This document shows, piece by piece, positions 16,196 to 25,701 of a stretch of 64,000 bases of DNA. A model generated the notes under the pieces. That model was given only the letters and a program-made list of their open reading frames with translations, was not told where the DNA came from and ran no database searches. Both the position numbers and the translations under genes were made by a program. The first letter of the stretch is position 1. Each line of letters opens with the position of its first letter. Location: NCBI GenBank assembly GCA_034408855.1, contig JAWXCK010000296.1, forward strand, positions 1 through 64,000, written 5' to 3'. Source of the DNA: JAIYDQ01 sp034408855 (GTDB lineage Bacteria > Planctomycetota > Planctomycetia > Pirellulales > Pirellulaceae).

Positions 16196-18919
16196 TTAGG
16201 CTTCGATAGCAAGTTTGCGCAAGACGGTCGGAAGGATTCCTCCGTTGCGATAGTAATCGATTTCAACCGGCGTATCGATCCGCACGACTGCCGAAAAGGA
16301 TTTCTTGGTTCCATCAGGTGCTACGGCGTTGACTTCGATCGTACTTCGCGGCTTAAGATTATCGTCGAGAGAATCAAAGCTGAAGGTTTCATCGCCGGTT
16401 AGGCCGAGCGATTGAGCCGACTGGCCTTGAAAAAATTGTAGCGGCAGAACACCCATACCGACAAGATTGCTTCGGTGAATGCGTTCGTACGAGACCGCAA
16501 TGACAGCTCGAACTCCAAGTAGGAGCGTTCCCTTAGCCGCCCAGTCGCGGCTGCTACCGGTTCCATATTCGGCACCGGCCAAGATAACCAGCGGCGTTTT
16601 ATCGGATTTATATCGGATGGCAGCGTCGTAGATCGACATCGTTTCACCGGTTGGAAGGTAGCGGGTTACACCACCTTCAATACCTGGCGTCATCATGTTG
16701 CGGATGCGGATATTGGCAAAGGTTCCACGGACCATCACACGATCGTTGCCGCGTCGGGCACCATAGCTATTGAAATCGCGGGCCGAGACACCTTGCTCCT
16801 GCAAGTACCGACCAGCCGGTCCATCTTTGGCAATCGAACCGGCCGGTGAAATATGATCGGTCGTCACCGAATCACCGAGTACCGCTAGTACACGTGCAGC
16901 TCGGATCGGTGCAATCGGTCGAACTTCTTTGGTGAGTCCTTCGAGAAACGGTGGCCGTTGAATGTAGGTGCTCTTTCCATTCCACTGGTAAAGTTCGCCC
17001 GGCGTGATCGGAATACTATTCCAAGCTTCGTTATCGGTGAATGCGCTCTTATATTGGTGAACGAACATTTCTGGTTGAACAGCCATATCGATGGCTTGCT
17101 GGACTTCGGCGTGCGTTGGCCAAATCTCGCGGAAGTAAACCGGTTTGCCTTTGGTGTCCGTTCCGATCGGGTCTTTCTCGAAATCGATATCGACGGTGCC
17201 GGCAATTGCATACGCGACACACAAGGCGGGGCTCGCGAGATAGTTTGCTCGCGTCAGTGGATTGACTCGTCCTTCAAAGTTTCGATTGCCGCTGAGCACC
17301 GCCGCCGCAACCAAGTTGCCAGTATTGATGGCAGCCGCTACTGACTCGGGTAACGGCCCAGAGTTTCCAATGCAAGTCGTACAACCATATCCAACAACGT
17401 GGAAACCGAGATCGGCTAATGAATCAAGGACGCCAGCTTTTTGTAGATAATCGGTGACAACTCGCGAGCCAGGCGCCAGCGAAGTTTTTACGTACGGCTT
17501 AACCTTTAAGCCTCGAGCGCTAGCTTTCTTGGCTAACAAACCTGCTCCCAGCATGACCGACGGATTGCTCGTGTTGGTACACGACGTAATCGCTGCAATG
17601 ACAACGGCACCGTGGCTGATATCGACGGTGTCACCGTTATTGTGAACGGTCGCCGTACTGGTAAGTTGTTCGGATGTTAATCCAAAGCCTCGATCGGCGA
17701 TTGGGGCCGATAGCGATTTACTGAACGATTGCTGCAACGATTTGAGCGGCACGCGATCTTGCGGGCGTTTCGGTCCAGCCAGCGAAGGCTCGATGGTCGA
17801 TAGATCGAGTTTCATAGTCTTGGAGTAAACAATATTCGAAGGTTCATTGGTGCGGAATAAACCTTGTTCTTTCATGTAGCGTTCTACGAGACTAACCAAC
17901 GATGCGCTGCGACCGGTTCGTCGCATGTAGTTGAGCGTTTCGTTGTCGACAGGAAAGAATCCCATTGTCGCTCCATATTCGGGAGCCATGTTGGCGATGG
18001 TTGCTCGATCGGCTAGCGGCATACCTAATATTCCGCTGCCGAAGAACTCGACAAATTTATTGACGACCCCTTCTTTGCGAAGAATCTCAGTCACGCGAAG
18101 GACCATATCGGTTGCCGTCGCGCCGGCTGGCAATTGACCGGTCAATTCGAATCCGACAACTTCGGGCATCAGCATGTAGAGCGGCTGTCCCAGCATGTTG
18201 GCTTCGGCTTCGATCCCTCCGACCCCCCAACCTAAAACACCGAGCCCATTAATCATCGTCGTGTGACTATCGGTGCCGACGAGTGAGTCAGGATAAGCGA
18301 CTGGTCCGATTGCATCTTTTCCAGTGAAGACAACGTTGGCTAGGAACTCGAGGTTGACTTGATGGACAATACCGGTATTGGGAGGGACAACGCGGAAATT
18401 GTCGAGGGCTTGCTGTCCCCATCGCAGAAATTCGTAGCGTTCCTTGTTGCGTTCGAATTCAATTTCGACGTTTCGAGCCAAAGAATCGTTGCTTCCAAAG
18501 TAATCGACTTGGACCGAATGATCGATAACCAGATCGACTGGGATCAACGGATTGATCTTCTTGGGATCGCCGCCGAGAGTCCGCATTCCGTCGCGCATGG
18601 CGGCCAAGTCGACGACGCAGGGAACGCCGGTAAAATCCTGAAGGACGACCCGGGCAGGTTTGAACGGAATTTCAAGCTCGGCTGGCTTGGCCGCTTGCCA
18701 TCGAGCGAGATTCGTCACATCGTCTTGCGTGACTTCGTATCCATCGCACGATCGCAGCACGGCTTCCAAGAGAATTCGAATGGAATACGGCAGTTTTGAA
18801 ATCGCAGCGATTCCTTGATCTTCAAGGCGGCTTAAGCGATAGATCCCAAGATTGCCATCGGGCGTAGCAAGCGTATCGCGGGCACCGAACGGATTGGAAA
18901 GGCGATTGACTGTCGACAT
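16196..18919 (-). CDS. acnA: Aconitate hydratase (aconitase A/IRP1 type)
   Basis: 907 residues, the usual length for AcnA. It interconverts citrate and isocitrate in the TCA cycle using a [4Fe-4S] cluster. Cluster cysteines are visible in ITSCTNTSNPSV and GYGCTTCIGNSG. Substrate-binding signatures include GTDSHTTMINGLG, and the swivelling C-terminal domain has GDSVTTDHISPAG and YGTGSSRDWAAKG. The ATG at 18919 starts MSTVNRLSNPFGARDTL, in line with the family. It is divergent from the gene at 19161, and the 240 bp between them should hold both promoters. Confidence 0.97.
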   Translation of the reverse strand: MSTVNRLSNPFGARDTLATPDGNLGIYRLSRLEDQGIAAISKLPYSIRILLEAVLRSCDGYEVTQDDVTNLARWQAAKPAELEIPFKPARVVLQDFTGVPCVVDLAAMRDGMRTLGGDPKKINPLIPVDLVIDHSVQVDYFGSNDSLARNVEIEFERNKERYEFLRWGQQALDNFRVVPPNTGIVHQVNLEFLANVVFTGKDAIGPVAYPDSLVGTDSHTTMINGLGVLGWGVGGIEAEANMLGQPLYMLMPEVVGFELTGQLPAGATATDMVLRVTEILRKEGVVNKFVEFFGSGILGMPLADRATIANMAPEYGATMGFFPVDNETLNYMRRTGRSASLVSLVERYMKEQGLFRTNEPSNIVYSKTMKLDLSTIEPSLAGPKRPQDRVPLKSLQQSFSKSLSAPIADRGFGLTSEQLTSTATVHNNGDTVDISHGAVVIAAITSCTNTSNPSVMLGAGLLAKKASARGLKVKPYVKTSLAPGSRVVTDYLQKAGVLDSLADLGFHVVGYGCTTCIGNSGPLPESVAAAINTGNLVAAAVLSGNRNFEGRVNPLTRANYLASPALCVAYAIAGTVDIDFEKDPIGTDTKGKPVYFREIWPTHAEVQQAIDMAVQPEMFVHQYKSAFTDNEAWNSIPITPGELYQWNGKSTYIQRPPFLEGLTKEVRPIAPIRAARVLAVLGDSVTTDHISPAGSIAKDGPAGRYLQEQGVSARDFNSYGARRGNDRVMVRGTFANIRIRNMMTPGIEGGVTRYLPTGETMSIYDAAIRYKSDKTPLVILAGAEYGTGSSRDWAAKGTLLLGVRAVIAVSYERIHRSNLVGMGVLPLQFFQGQSAQSLGLTGDETFSFDSLDDNLKPRSTIEVNAVAPDGTKKSFSAVVRIDTPVEIDYYRNGGILPTVLRKLAIEA

Positions 18920-19160
18920 GGGGGGGGCTTTTGCGTGAAAAAACTGTGAAGCACCTTAAAACTTCTGAGGATTGTAACTCCTCTGGTTGCCGTTGTCAGG
19001 CGACGTTGCCCCAATGTTCAAATAGGTGGACTTGGGGGTTTATTCTAGATAATCCGAAAGCTCTGCGGATTACGGTCGTGTCGGTTCGATCAACTATTCT
19101 GTTCGAACAAAATATTCCTACAAAGTTCCGACTATGGATTTACGACAAAAAGGTGCTGGA

Positions 19161-20057
19161 ATGCGAAAAGTATCGTTCACCTACGCGAAGCTAGCCATTG
19201 CAAGCCTCTGTTTAGTTAGCTTTCAGGCCCCTAATGTTTTGGCTGATTGCGGTTGCGAGCGCTGTGCACCGACTAGCTGCAGTTCATGCGATGCGTGCAT
19301 GCCGACCTTGAAAATCAAAGGCCTTGGTAACGGATTGCTCGACTATCTCGACAAGGCGACGCCGTGTTTTGAAATCAATCTATTCCACTCGCGGTCGTCA
19401 TGCTTAAGTTGCGATTCGAAGAGCTGCGATTCTCTTCCAGAGAATTCTCGGGGAACCTGCACCTGTTCGGCGTGCATGAATGGCAATTCCATGTTGGAGG
19501 AATCGACCATCGAGTTCGAATCTAGTCCAATGTCGTCGGCGAGACCGCTCTATTCGGGCTCTTCGGAATATTTTCAATCGGATGCGACCAATACGATTGA
19601 AGCACCTCTGGTTCCGGTTCCTACGCCTGATCCGATCGCGTCTCCGCCTTCAAGTCATCCTACGAAAGCTCCCGCCAAAGTCAAGCCTGGCAATCCTTTT
19701 TTGGATGAAGCGTTGTTTGTTCCTAAAAGCCTATCGCCTACGAGAGTGGAACTCAGTTCGAGCACTTCAACGAGAAAAAATCGAAGCGCTAGCGAAATTG
19801 CTTCTTCGAACAGCAACGTTCATGATCCGATCGCGACACCGAAAGAATCTCATGCTCTCATCGTTTCGGACCAGACACCTTCGATTGTCAAGCAAGAAGT
19901 CTTCGTGCGTAAGTCCGGATTAAGACCGTTTCCGAACAGCGTTAAATTGGCTCCACTAGCCGAATCATCTGCTGGTGCGGGCAACGCGAATTCGAATGCT
20001 CAGGTAATTACTGCTGGCGCAGTCCTAATGCGAGCGGAATCGCAGTTCGCTCGATAG
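19161..20057 (+). CDS. Cys-rich secreted protein of unknown function
   Basis: 298 residues from the ATG at 19161 (AAGGTG just upstream). A signal peptide ends at about residue 28 (NVLA/DCGC). Residues 29-115 contain about 13 cysteines in CxC and CxxC spacings (DCGCERC, SCSSCDAC, TCTCSAC). The rest is a Pro/Ser/Thr-rich low-complexity region with no recognised domain. The cysteine knots could bind metal or form disulphides outside the cytoplasm. It is probably a lineage-specific secreted protein. A strong hairpin at 20103-20132 follows the gene. Confidence 0.65.
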   Translation: MRKVSFTYAKLAIASLCLVSFQAPNVLADCGCERCAPTSCSSCDACMPTLKIKGLGNGLLDYLDKATPCFEINLFHSRSSCLSCDSKSCDSLPENSRGTCTCSACMNGNSMLEESTIEFESSPMSSARPLYSGSSEYFQSDATNTIEAPLVPVPTPDPIASPPSSHPTKAPAKVKPGNPFLDEALFVPKSLSPTRVELSSSTSTRKNRSASEIASSNSNVHDPIATPKESHALIVSDQTPSIVKQEVFVRKSGLRPFPNSVKLAPLAESSAGAGNANSNAQVITAGAVLMRAESQFAR

Positions 20058-20410
20058 TCTAACGCCACGCATATCTTGGCATAATTTCGATTCTTGGCAG
20101 CGTCGAGACGGACATCCCGCAGTCCGTCTCGATGTTGTTGAGTTCGTCGTCGGATGATGCAAGTCCAAAGCCACTGACTTTCGTAGCGAAACGGCGCGAG
20201 CCGTCCGGTGGAAGCGAAGAAAACATTTGGACATACACAGCCCGCTTGTGCCGCACCGCTACAAAATCGACCCAAATATCGCGAAAGTGAGCGGCATTCG
20301 GTTAACGCCGTCTCGATGTTCCTGGCTCTGTCGATTAGAATCTCGTTCGTGGCAGCTTCGAATCCGTTGTCACTAAGAATCCACCAAGAGCCGTCTTGAT
20401 TAGCGAGAAT
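20058..20410. other. Intergenic region before pyrB
   Basis: No convincing gene. It contains the hairpin at 20103-20132 and a second occurrence of GTCTCGATGTT near 20310. The pyrB promoter should lie in the right half. Confidence 0.5.
20103..20132 (+). terminator. Strong hairpin, possible terminator
   Basis: TCGAGACGGAC (20103-20113) and GTCCGTCTCGA (20122-20132) form a perfect 11-bp stem with an 8-base loop, 45 bp after the stop of the Cys-rich gene. The following bases TGTTGTTG are only weakly U-rich, so termination is possible but not certain. Confidence 0.5.
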
Positions 20411-21370
20411 ATGACTTTTGCGTTTTCATCGTCGTTGCCCGAACAATGGAAGCATCGCCATTTGCTCGGTTTAGAAAACCTCTCGGCCGACGAAATCACG
20501 CTGATTCTCGATCTTGCCGAGCACCTGCATACGGCAACCGAAGGGGGGCGAGTCAAGCTGGATTTGCTCAAAGGGAGAACGGTTGCCAATCTCTTTTTCG
20601 AAAACAGCACACGAACTCGCAATAGCTTTTCATTAGCCGCAAAAAGATTGGGCGCGGATACCGTCGAGTTTTCCTCGTCAGGTTCGAGTGTTTCCAAAGG
20701 TGAAACCTTTATCGACACGGCCAAAACCATCGAGGCGATGGGAGTCGATGCCGTGGTCGTTCGGCACGCTACTCCGGGGACACCACACTTGTTGGCTCGG
20801 CATCTCGAAGCGGCGGTAATCAATGCGGGCGATGGTCCGCACGAACATCCGACGCAAGGGCTATTGGATCTTTGCACAATACGACAAAAGCGAGGCAGTC
20901 TCGAGGGCCTGACGGTCGCCTTGGTCGGTGATATTGCGCATAGTCGAACCGCTCGATCGAATATCTGGGGGCTTTTAAAACTAGGCGCTAAACCAATTGT
21001 TTGCGGACCGGCGACGTTGGTCTCGAAAACTTGGGAAAAATTTGGTGTCGAAGTCGCTTATAGCCTCGATGAAATTCTGCCGCGATGCGATGTTCTCAAT
21101 CTGTTGCGGATTCAGTTTGAACGGCAAGCGATCCGACCATTTCCATCGGTTCACGAGTACGCCCTGCTTTATGCGATGACCAACGAACGCATGAAGCGAA
21201 GCAAGCCCGACATTCTGATTATGGCGCCGGGCCCGATAAATCGCGGCGTCGAATTGACGCCCGAGGTCGCCGACGGACCACATTCGGTGATCCTCAAGCA
21301 AGTGACAAACGGCATTTCGATTCGCATGGCGGTCCTGTGGTTGTTGCTTGGAAAGAAGGGCGTTCGATGA
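20411..21370 (+). CDS. pyrB: Aspartate carbamoyltransferase catalytic subunit
   Basis: 319 residues. It condenses carbamoyl phosphate and aspartate in pyrimidine synthesis. The carbamoyl-phosphate loop is FENSTRTRNSF, with the second-subunit lysine region SSSGSSVSKGET. The HPTQGLLDL and aspartate-domain LRIQFERQ motifs are also present. I chose the ATG at 20411; a TTG 15 bases earlier is less likely. The stop overlaps the next ATG (ATGA), the same arrangement as pyrB-pyrC' of Pseudomonas, where the second protein is an inactive dihydroorotase needed for assembly. Confidence 0.96.
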   Translation: MTFAFSSSLPEQWKHRHLLGLENLSADEITLILDLAEHLHTATEGGRVKLDLLKGRTVANLFFENSTRTRNSFSLAAKRLGADTVEFSSSGSSVSKGETFIDTAKTIEAMGVDAVVVRHATPGTPHLLARHLEAAVINAGDGPHEHPTQGLLDLCTIRQKRGSLEGLTVALVGDIAHSRTARSNIWGLLKLGAKPIVCGPATLVSKTWEKFGVEVAYSLDEILPRCDVLNLLRIQFERQAIRPFPSVHEYALLYAMTNERMKRSKPDILIMAPGPINRGVELTPEVADGPHSVILKQVTNGISIRMAVLWLLLGKKGVR

Positions 21371-22659
21371 ACAATTCTTGGTTAATCGAGAATGCGAGGT
21401 GGATTGATCCGTCCGTTGGCTTGGATCGTGTCGGTCGATTGCTAATCCAGGACGGTCGGTTTGCCGGATTGGATTGTCGAGATGGCGATCTTCCCAAGGG
21501 CATACAGCACATCGATGCACGCGGTCTGATTGGCGGACCAGGTTTTGTCGATCTCGGAACGATCTTCGGTGAACCAGGACGCGAAGAAGATGAGACGCTG
21601 ACAACGGGCCTGCATTCGGCTTTGGCCGGTGGTTTTACTTCGATCGCCATGTCGTCAAGTACCGAACCACCGATCGATTCGGCAGCCAGTGTCCAGTTTG
21701 TGTTGCAAAAAGCGGCTCGAGCGTCGCTGGCAAAACTCTATCCATTAGGTTGTGTTAGCAAGGAACGAAAAGGTGAAGAGCTTGCTGAAATCGGATCGTT
21801 GGTTGAATCAGGCGTTGTAGCACTTAGCGATGCACCGCGCTCGATCGACAATACGGCACTGATGCGACGAGCGTTAGAGTATTGCTCGATGTTTGATCGA
21901 CCGCTACTTGCTCATCCCGAAGTCATGTCGTTGTCGCGAGGCGGCGTGATGCATGAAGACATGACGCAACTTGTTTTAGGCTTGCCGCCGATGCCGGCGG
22001 AAGCCGAGGATTTGGCGACCGCTCGCGATCTACGCTTGGTCGAAGCGACGGGTGGGCGCTTGCACTTGCTGAGTATTTCAACCAGCGGGAGCGTCGATTT
22101 GTGCCGCGGAGCCCGCGGACGGCATCTTCCGTTCACCGCAGGAATCTATATTGCCAACGCGCACATGCTCGATGAACAATTAAAATCGTTCGATGCCAAC
22201 TGCAAGATTAATCCTCCGATGCGATCGGCGTCGCATATCGCCGCATGTTTGGCTGGTTTAGCGGATGGAACGATCGATATTATTTCGAGCGGCCATCGAC
22301 CTTGTTCGCTCGAAAAGAAAATGCAGGAACTCGATGCCGCCCCGTTCGGAATGGTCTCGTTGGAAACAACCCTCGGGCAAGTCGTGACTCATCTGATTCG
22401 ACCGGGGGTTCTCGATTGGTCGGCAGCGTTTGCGAAGCTAAGTTTGAATCCAGCAAAATTGCTTGGCATCGACGCTGGATCTCTCGCGCCGGGTAAGCCG
22501 GCAGATCTGGTACTCATCGATCCCGATCAAAGCTGGACGGTCGACGCGCCGGCCATGAAAACGAAGGCTTACAATACGCCGCTTCAGGGAACCGAATTGC
22601 ACGGAATGGTCATCGCCAGTTTTGTCGATGGAGAACGGCGCTACAAAAAGGGCGATTGA
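21367..22659 (+). CDS. Non-catalytic dihydroorotase homologue (PyrC'-like)
   Basis: 430 residues, collinear with class I dihydroorotase. The ATG overlaps the pyrB stop by 4 bp and follows AAGAAGGG. The metal motif DxHxHxREPG reads DLGTIFGEPG (62-71), so both histidines and the arginine are lost. The HVST-type histidine appears as Ser in LHLLSIST. The catalytic DHAPH motif reads SGHRPC, losing the Asp. Scaffold landmarks remain (AGGFTSIAMSSSTEPPID, NPPMRS, DGTIDIISSGH, LNPAKLLGID). It is therefore very unlikely to be a working dihydroorotase. By analogy with Pseudomonas PyrC' it probably stabilises the PyrB holoenzyme; an active pyrC should lie elsewhere. Confidence 0.9.
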   Translation: MNNSWLIENARWIDPSVGLDRVGRLLIQDGRFAGLDCRDGDLPKGIQHIDARGLIGGPGFVDLGTIFGEPGREEDETLTTGLHSALAGGFTSIAMSSSTEPPIDSAASVQFVLQKAARASLAKLYPLGCVSKERKGEELAEIGSLVESGVVALSDAPRSIDNTALMRRALEYCSMFDRPLLAHPEVMSLSRGGVMHEDMTQLVLGLPPMPAEAEDLATARDLRLVEATGGRLHLLSISTSGSVDLCRGARGRHLPFTAGIYIANAHMLDEQLKSFDANCKINPPMRSASHIAACLAGLADGTIDIISSGHRPCSLEKKMQELDAAPFGMVSLETTLGQVVTHLIRPGVLDWSAAFAKLSLNPAKLLGIDAGSLAPGKPADLVLIDPDQSWTVDAPAMKTKAYNTPLQGTELHGMVIASFVDGERRYKKGD

Positions 22660-22806
22660 AAGCAATGTATTGCCGATTTTTCCGGTGAAATCGGGATGGA
22701 TTTTCAAGTTCATGGCGGCGGAATCTAGATTCAAGGGCCATTGTCGATTAGGCTAAAAGTTATTCTTGTCATCGATTCCTGCTCTTACGCACACCACGAA
22801 AACTCT

Positions 22807-24165
22807 ATGGCCAGCTACCTTTCATTAGAGGAATCCGCCAAACTCCTCGGGATTCCAGCGAACGAACTGATCGAAATGCGATCTCGCGGTGAAATTTTCG
22901 GATTTCGAGACGGTACAAGCTGGAAATTTAAAACCGATGAGATCGAACGCGTCCAGCGCGAATTGTCAGGCGATGTCCTGGATGATGCTGCCGGTGGATC
23001 GTCGATTTTGATTTCAGAGCGACAAGGTGGTTCCTCTAAAAGCGGTCTTGTCCTTGGCTCGGATGTAAAATCGAAATCCAGTAGTTCGAGCGACTTGGAA
23101 TTAGATGCCGACTCGCCAGACTTCGAAAGCGACGTGGCGCTGGTTCCCGATCCGAGCAGCGGCAGTGGACTTCGCTTGGTCAATCGAAATGTACCGGTCC
23201 CAAGCGAAGGCGACGATGATGTTTTGAAGCTCGACGATGACGATAGCGAAATGGAGATAGATGTCAGCTCACTGTCGCTCGGACTTGGTAGCGATTTGGG
23301 ACTAGGCAGCGATTTGCAACTTGCAAGCGAAGAGCCTACAAAAAGCGGTAAAAGTGGTGCGGCAAAATCGTCGGGTAACGATTCCGACGTGATGGGTGGC
23401 TCTGATGCCAAGCTTCAATCGACATCGAAGGGTGGCTCGCCCGATTTCTTAAGACGATCGGATAGCGATGGTGATATTTCGTTGGGCGATGAGATAAAAC
23501 TTGCCATGGATGACAACGATGATCTGGTGCTGGGCAGCAATAGCGATATGGCCTTAAACGCTGATAGCGGTATTAACTTGATGGCGCCTTCGGATAGCGG
23601 ATTGTCGCTCGAAGATGATCCGTTAGATCTTGCAGGCACGGGAATATCCGGACTCGATCTTGGCGGTGCGAGCGGTAGCGACGTTGGCTCGGGAAGCGGC
23701 AGCGATATTCCGGCGGGCGGATCAGGTGCTGGATTGAGCGGAATCGATTTTTCTGCGGCCGAAGATTTTCAGCTTTCACCGTCCGACGGAATCGAAGTTG
23801 AAGAAGATAGCGGTTCGCAAGTCATTGAAATCGAAGACTCGACTGACCTGGGCGACGGTTTTGGCAATCAAGGATTCGGGTTACCAGAGTCGGAGGGTGG
23901 CTTTACAGATGACGGATTAGGAGCCGGTGATTTATCGCCCAACTTGGGAGTTGCGGGAGCGGCTGTCATGCGAGGTTCACCCGAAGTGCCATTCGCATTT
24001 TGGCAAGTCTCGGTATTGCTGCTGATCCTTCTCATGCTTGGCTTATCCGGTCTCATGGTAACCGACATTGTCCGAAATATGTGGTCGTGGAACGGCGAGT
24101 CCGACGCGAGCATCACGAGCTGGTTCACGAAGATGATCATCAACGCTGCCGGCATGCAGACCTAA
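22807..24165 (+). CDS. Membrane-anchored helix-turn-helix protein with Ser/Asp/Gly-rich repeats
   Basis: 452 residues from the ATG at 22807. Residues 1-60 form an excisionase/MerR-like HTH (YLSLEESAKLLGIPANELIEMRSRG, FRDGTSWKFKTDEIE). Residues 75-380 are acidic low complexity with loose repeats of the form DSG-x-L and GSDLGLGSD. A single membrane helix lies near the C-terminus (FWQVSVLLLILLMLGLSGLMV), then about 30 residues. The layout suggests a DNA-binding head on a long flexible arm fixed to the membrane. I recall similar proteins in planctomycetes with no known role. It follows the pseudo-dihydroorotase by 147 bp. Confidence 0.75.
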   Translation: MASYLSLEESAKLLGIPANELIEMRSRGEIFGFRDGTSWKFKTDEIERVQRELSGDVLDDAAGGSSILISERQGGSSKSGLVLGSDVKSKSSSSSDLELDADSPDFESDVALVPDPSSGSGLRLVNRNVPVPSEGDDDVLKLDDDDSEMEIDVSSLSLGLGSDLGLGSDLQLASEEPTKSGKSGAAKSSGNDSDVMGGSDAKLQSTSKGGSPDFLRRSDSDGDISLGDEIKLAMDDNDDLVLGSNSDMALNADSGINLMAPSDSGLSLEDDPLDLAGTGISGLDLGGASGSDVGSGSGSDIPAGGSGAGLSGIDFSAAEDFQLSPSDGIEVEEDSGSQVIEIEDSTDLGDGFGNQGFGLPESEGGFTDDGLGAGDLSPNLGVAGAAVMRGSPEVPFAFWQVSVLLLILLMLGLSGLMVTDIVRNMWSWNGESDASITSWFTKMIINAAGMQT

Positions 24166-24291
24166 AGTCTTGCGTGTTGTACTCGCACTCGATCGAACAT
24201 TCACCATCGTAAAGGGAACAAACGGCTTCGCCGAAAGCATTTTCTTAAGTTCTGATTGCACGTCCGTCCTCCAATACTACGTCATTCGAAA

Positions 24292-25662
24292 TCATTTTAT
24301 GAGGAACGATGTCTTTTCCTTAGCCATTTCCGCTTCCCATTCCGTCAATCGATTTTTCAAGTCAGTGAAGACGGTAGGGTTTTGGAAAGACACGTCGCGT
24401 CGTTCGCTGATGTCGGATGTCAAGTCGAAGAGCATCTCGACGTTTCCATCTTGCATGTACTTCCAGGAACCATGTCGAAGTGCTTTTTGTTGGCGGCCCG
24501 TTCGATCGATTCGCCAACAGAGCGTACGGCTCTGAACCGGTTTCGATTTTGCCACAATCGGAATGAGATCGATACCATCGAAGGGAGCTTCGGCGGCGAC
24601 GGTTGCACCAGCGATCGAGGCAAACGATGCGCTCAAGTCCATCGTGATGCCGACTTGATGCGTTACTTCGCCCTTAGGGATTTTAGCCGGCCAGCGCATA
24701 ATACAAGGCACGCGTATTCCGCCTTCCCAAAGCGTTGATTTGTGATGAAAGAGCGGTGAGTTATCCGAATAGCGTTCGCCACCATTGTCACTGCTGACGA
24801 CAACCAAGGTGTTGTCGGCGATGCCGTGTTTTTCTAACTCGGCAAGCAACATTCCGACGCCTTCGTCGACCTTTTCAACCATCGATGCGTAAATAGCCCG
24901 ATCGCCGTCATACATATTGGTTTTGGTAACACTCGGTTCTGGTCGCCCTGGCGGCTGATAGGGACAATGAACGGCTAGGTGAGGTACGTAAAGAAAGAAT
25001 GGTTTATCTGCATTCTTGCGCACAAAGGCAGTGGCTCGCTGATTGATCAGATCGGTAAGGTAGCCGTCGACCTTGACCGGTTCTATGCCTTCGCGAAGAG
25101 CATACGTACCGTCGTAGTAAGCGTGATTGTAATAGTCGCAGTGACCAAGCAGTTCGCCAAAGTACTCGTCGAAACCATGCTTGGTCGGATTGAATTCATC
25201 TTTATAGCCAAGATGCCATTTGCCAAACGCACCCGTGGTGTAACCGGCAGCCTTGAGTATCTTCGGCAGCGTTGGAACACTGGTCGGCAAGCCCATTGCG
25301 TGGATGTCCGATTCTTTTACCCATTCGTCACCGCGACGCCAAAACGAATCCGCCGAAAAACCCATCGCCCATTCAAACCCTACTCGCTGCTGCCATCGCC
25401 CGGTGATAAATCCGCATCGAGTGGGTGAACAGACAGGAGCATTCGAATAAAAATCGGTGAATCGAACACCTTCTCGTGCCAATCGATCCATGTGCGGTGT
25501 TCGAATATCTTTGGCACCATACGCTCCTGTATCGGCATAACCGAAATCATCGATCAAAATAAAGACAATATTCGGTTTACTCGACGACGAGGTATTCGCC
25601 GAATGGAGCTGGCCGATTGCAACCGTGATCAACCAAATCAACGACGCTACGAATCGAATCAT
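24292..25662 (-). CDS. Secreted type I sulfatase
   Basis: 456 residues from the ATG at 25662; a TTG at 25677 is less likely. A signal peptide spans about 1-22. The formylglycine motif CSPTR (Cys78) is complete within VCSPTRCGFITGRW, and N-terminal metal ligands are DD (38-39). GKWHLGYKDEFNP, DNTLVVVSSDNGG and the lysine of HHKSTLWEGGIRVP complete the active site. It hydrolyses sulfate esters, probably of sulfated polysaccharide, outside the cytoplasm; the exact substrate cannot be read from sequence. It needs a formylglycine-generating enzyme from elsewhere. It begins 40 bp after the giant surface-protein gene on the same strand. Confidence 0.93.
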   Translation of the reverse strand: MIRFVASLIWLITVAIGQLHSANTSSSSKPNIVFILIDDFGYADTGAYGAKDIRTPHMDRLAREGVRFTDFYSNAPVCSPTRCGFITGRWQQRVGFEWAMGFSADSFWRRGDEWVKESDIHAMGLPTSVPTLPKILKAAGYTTGAFGKWHLGYKDEFNPTKHGFDEYFGELLGHCDYYNHAYYDGTYALREGIEPVKVDGYLTDLINQRATAFVRKNADKPFFLYVPHLAVHCPYQPPGRPEPSVTKTNMYDGDRAIYASMVEKVDEGVGMLLAELEKHGIADNTLVVVSSDNGGERYSDNSPLFHHKSTLWEGGIRVPCIMRWPAKIPKGEVTHQVGITMDLSASFASIAGATVAAEAPFDGIDLIPIVAKSKPVQSRTLCWRIDRTGRQQKALRHGSWKYMQDGNVEMLFDLTSDISERRDVSFQNPTVFTDLKNRLTEWEAEMAKEKTSFLIK

Positions 25663-25701
25663 GATTTTCCAATGCAAATTAAGAAGTTGAATGCGACCGA
25701 A

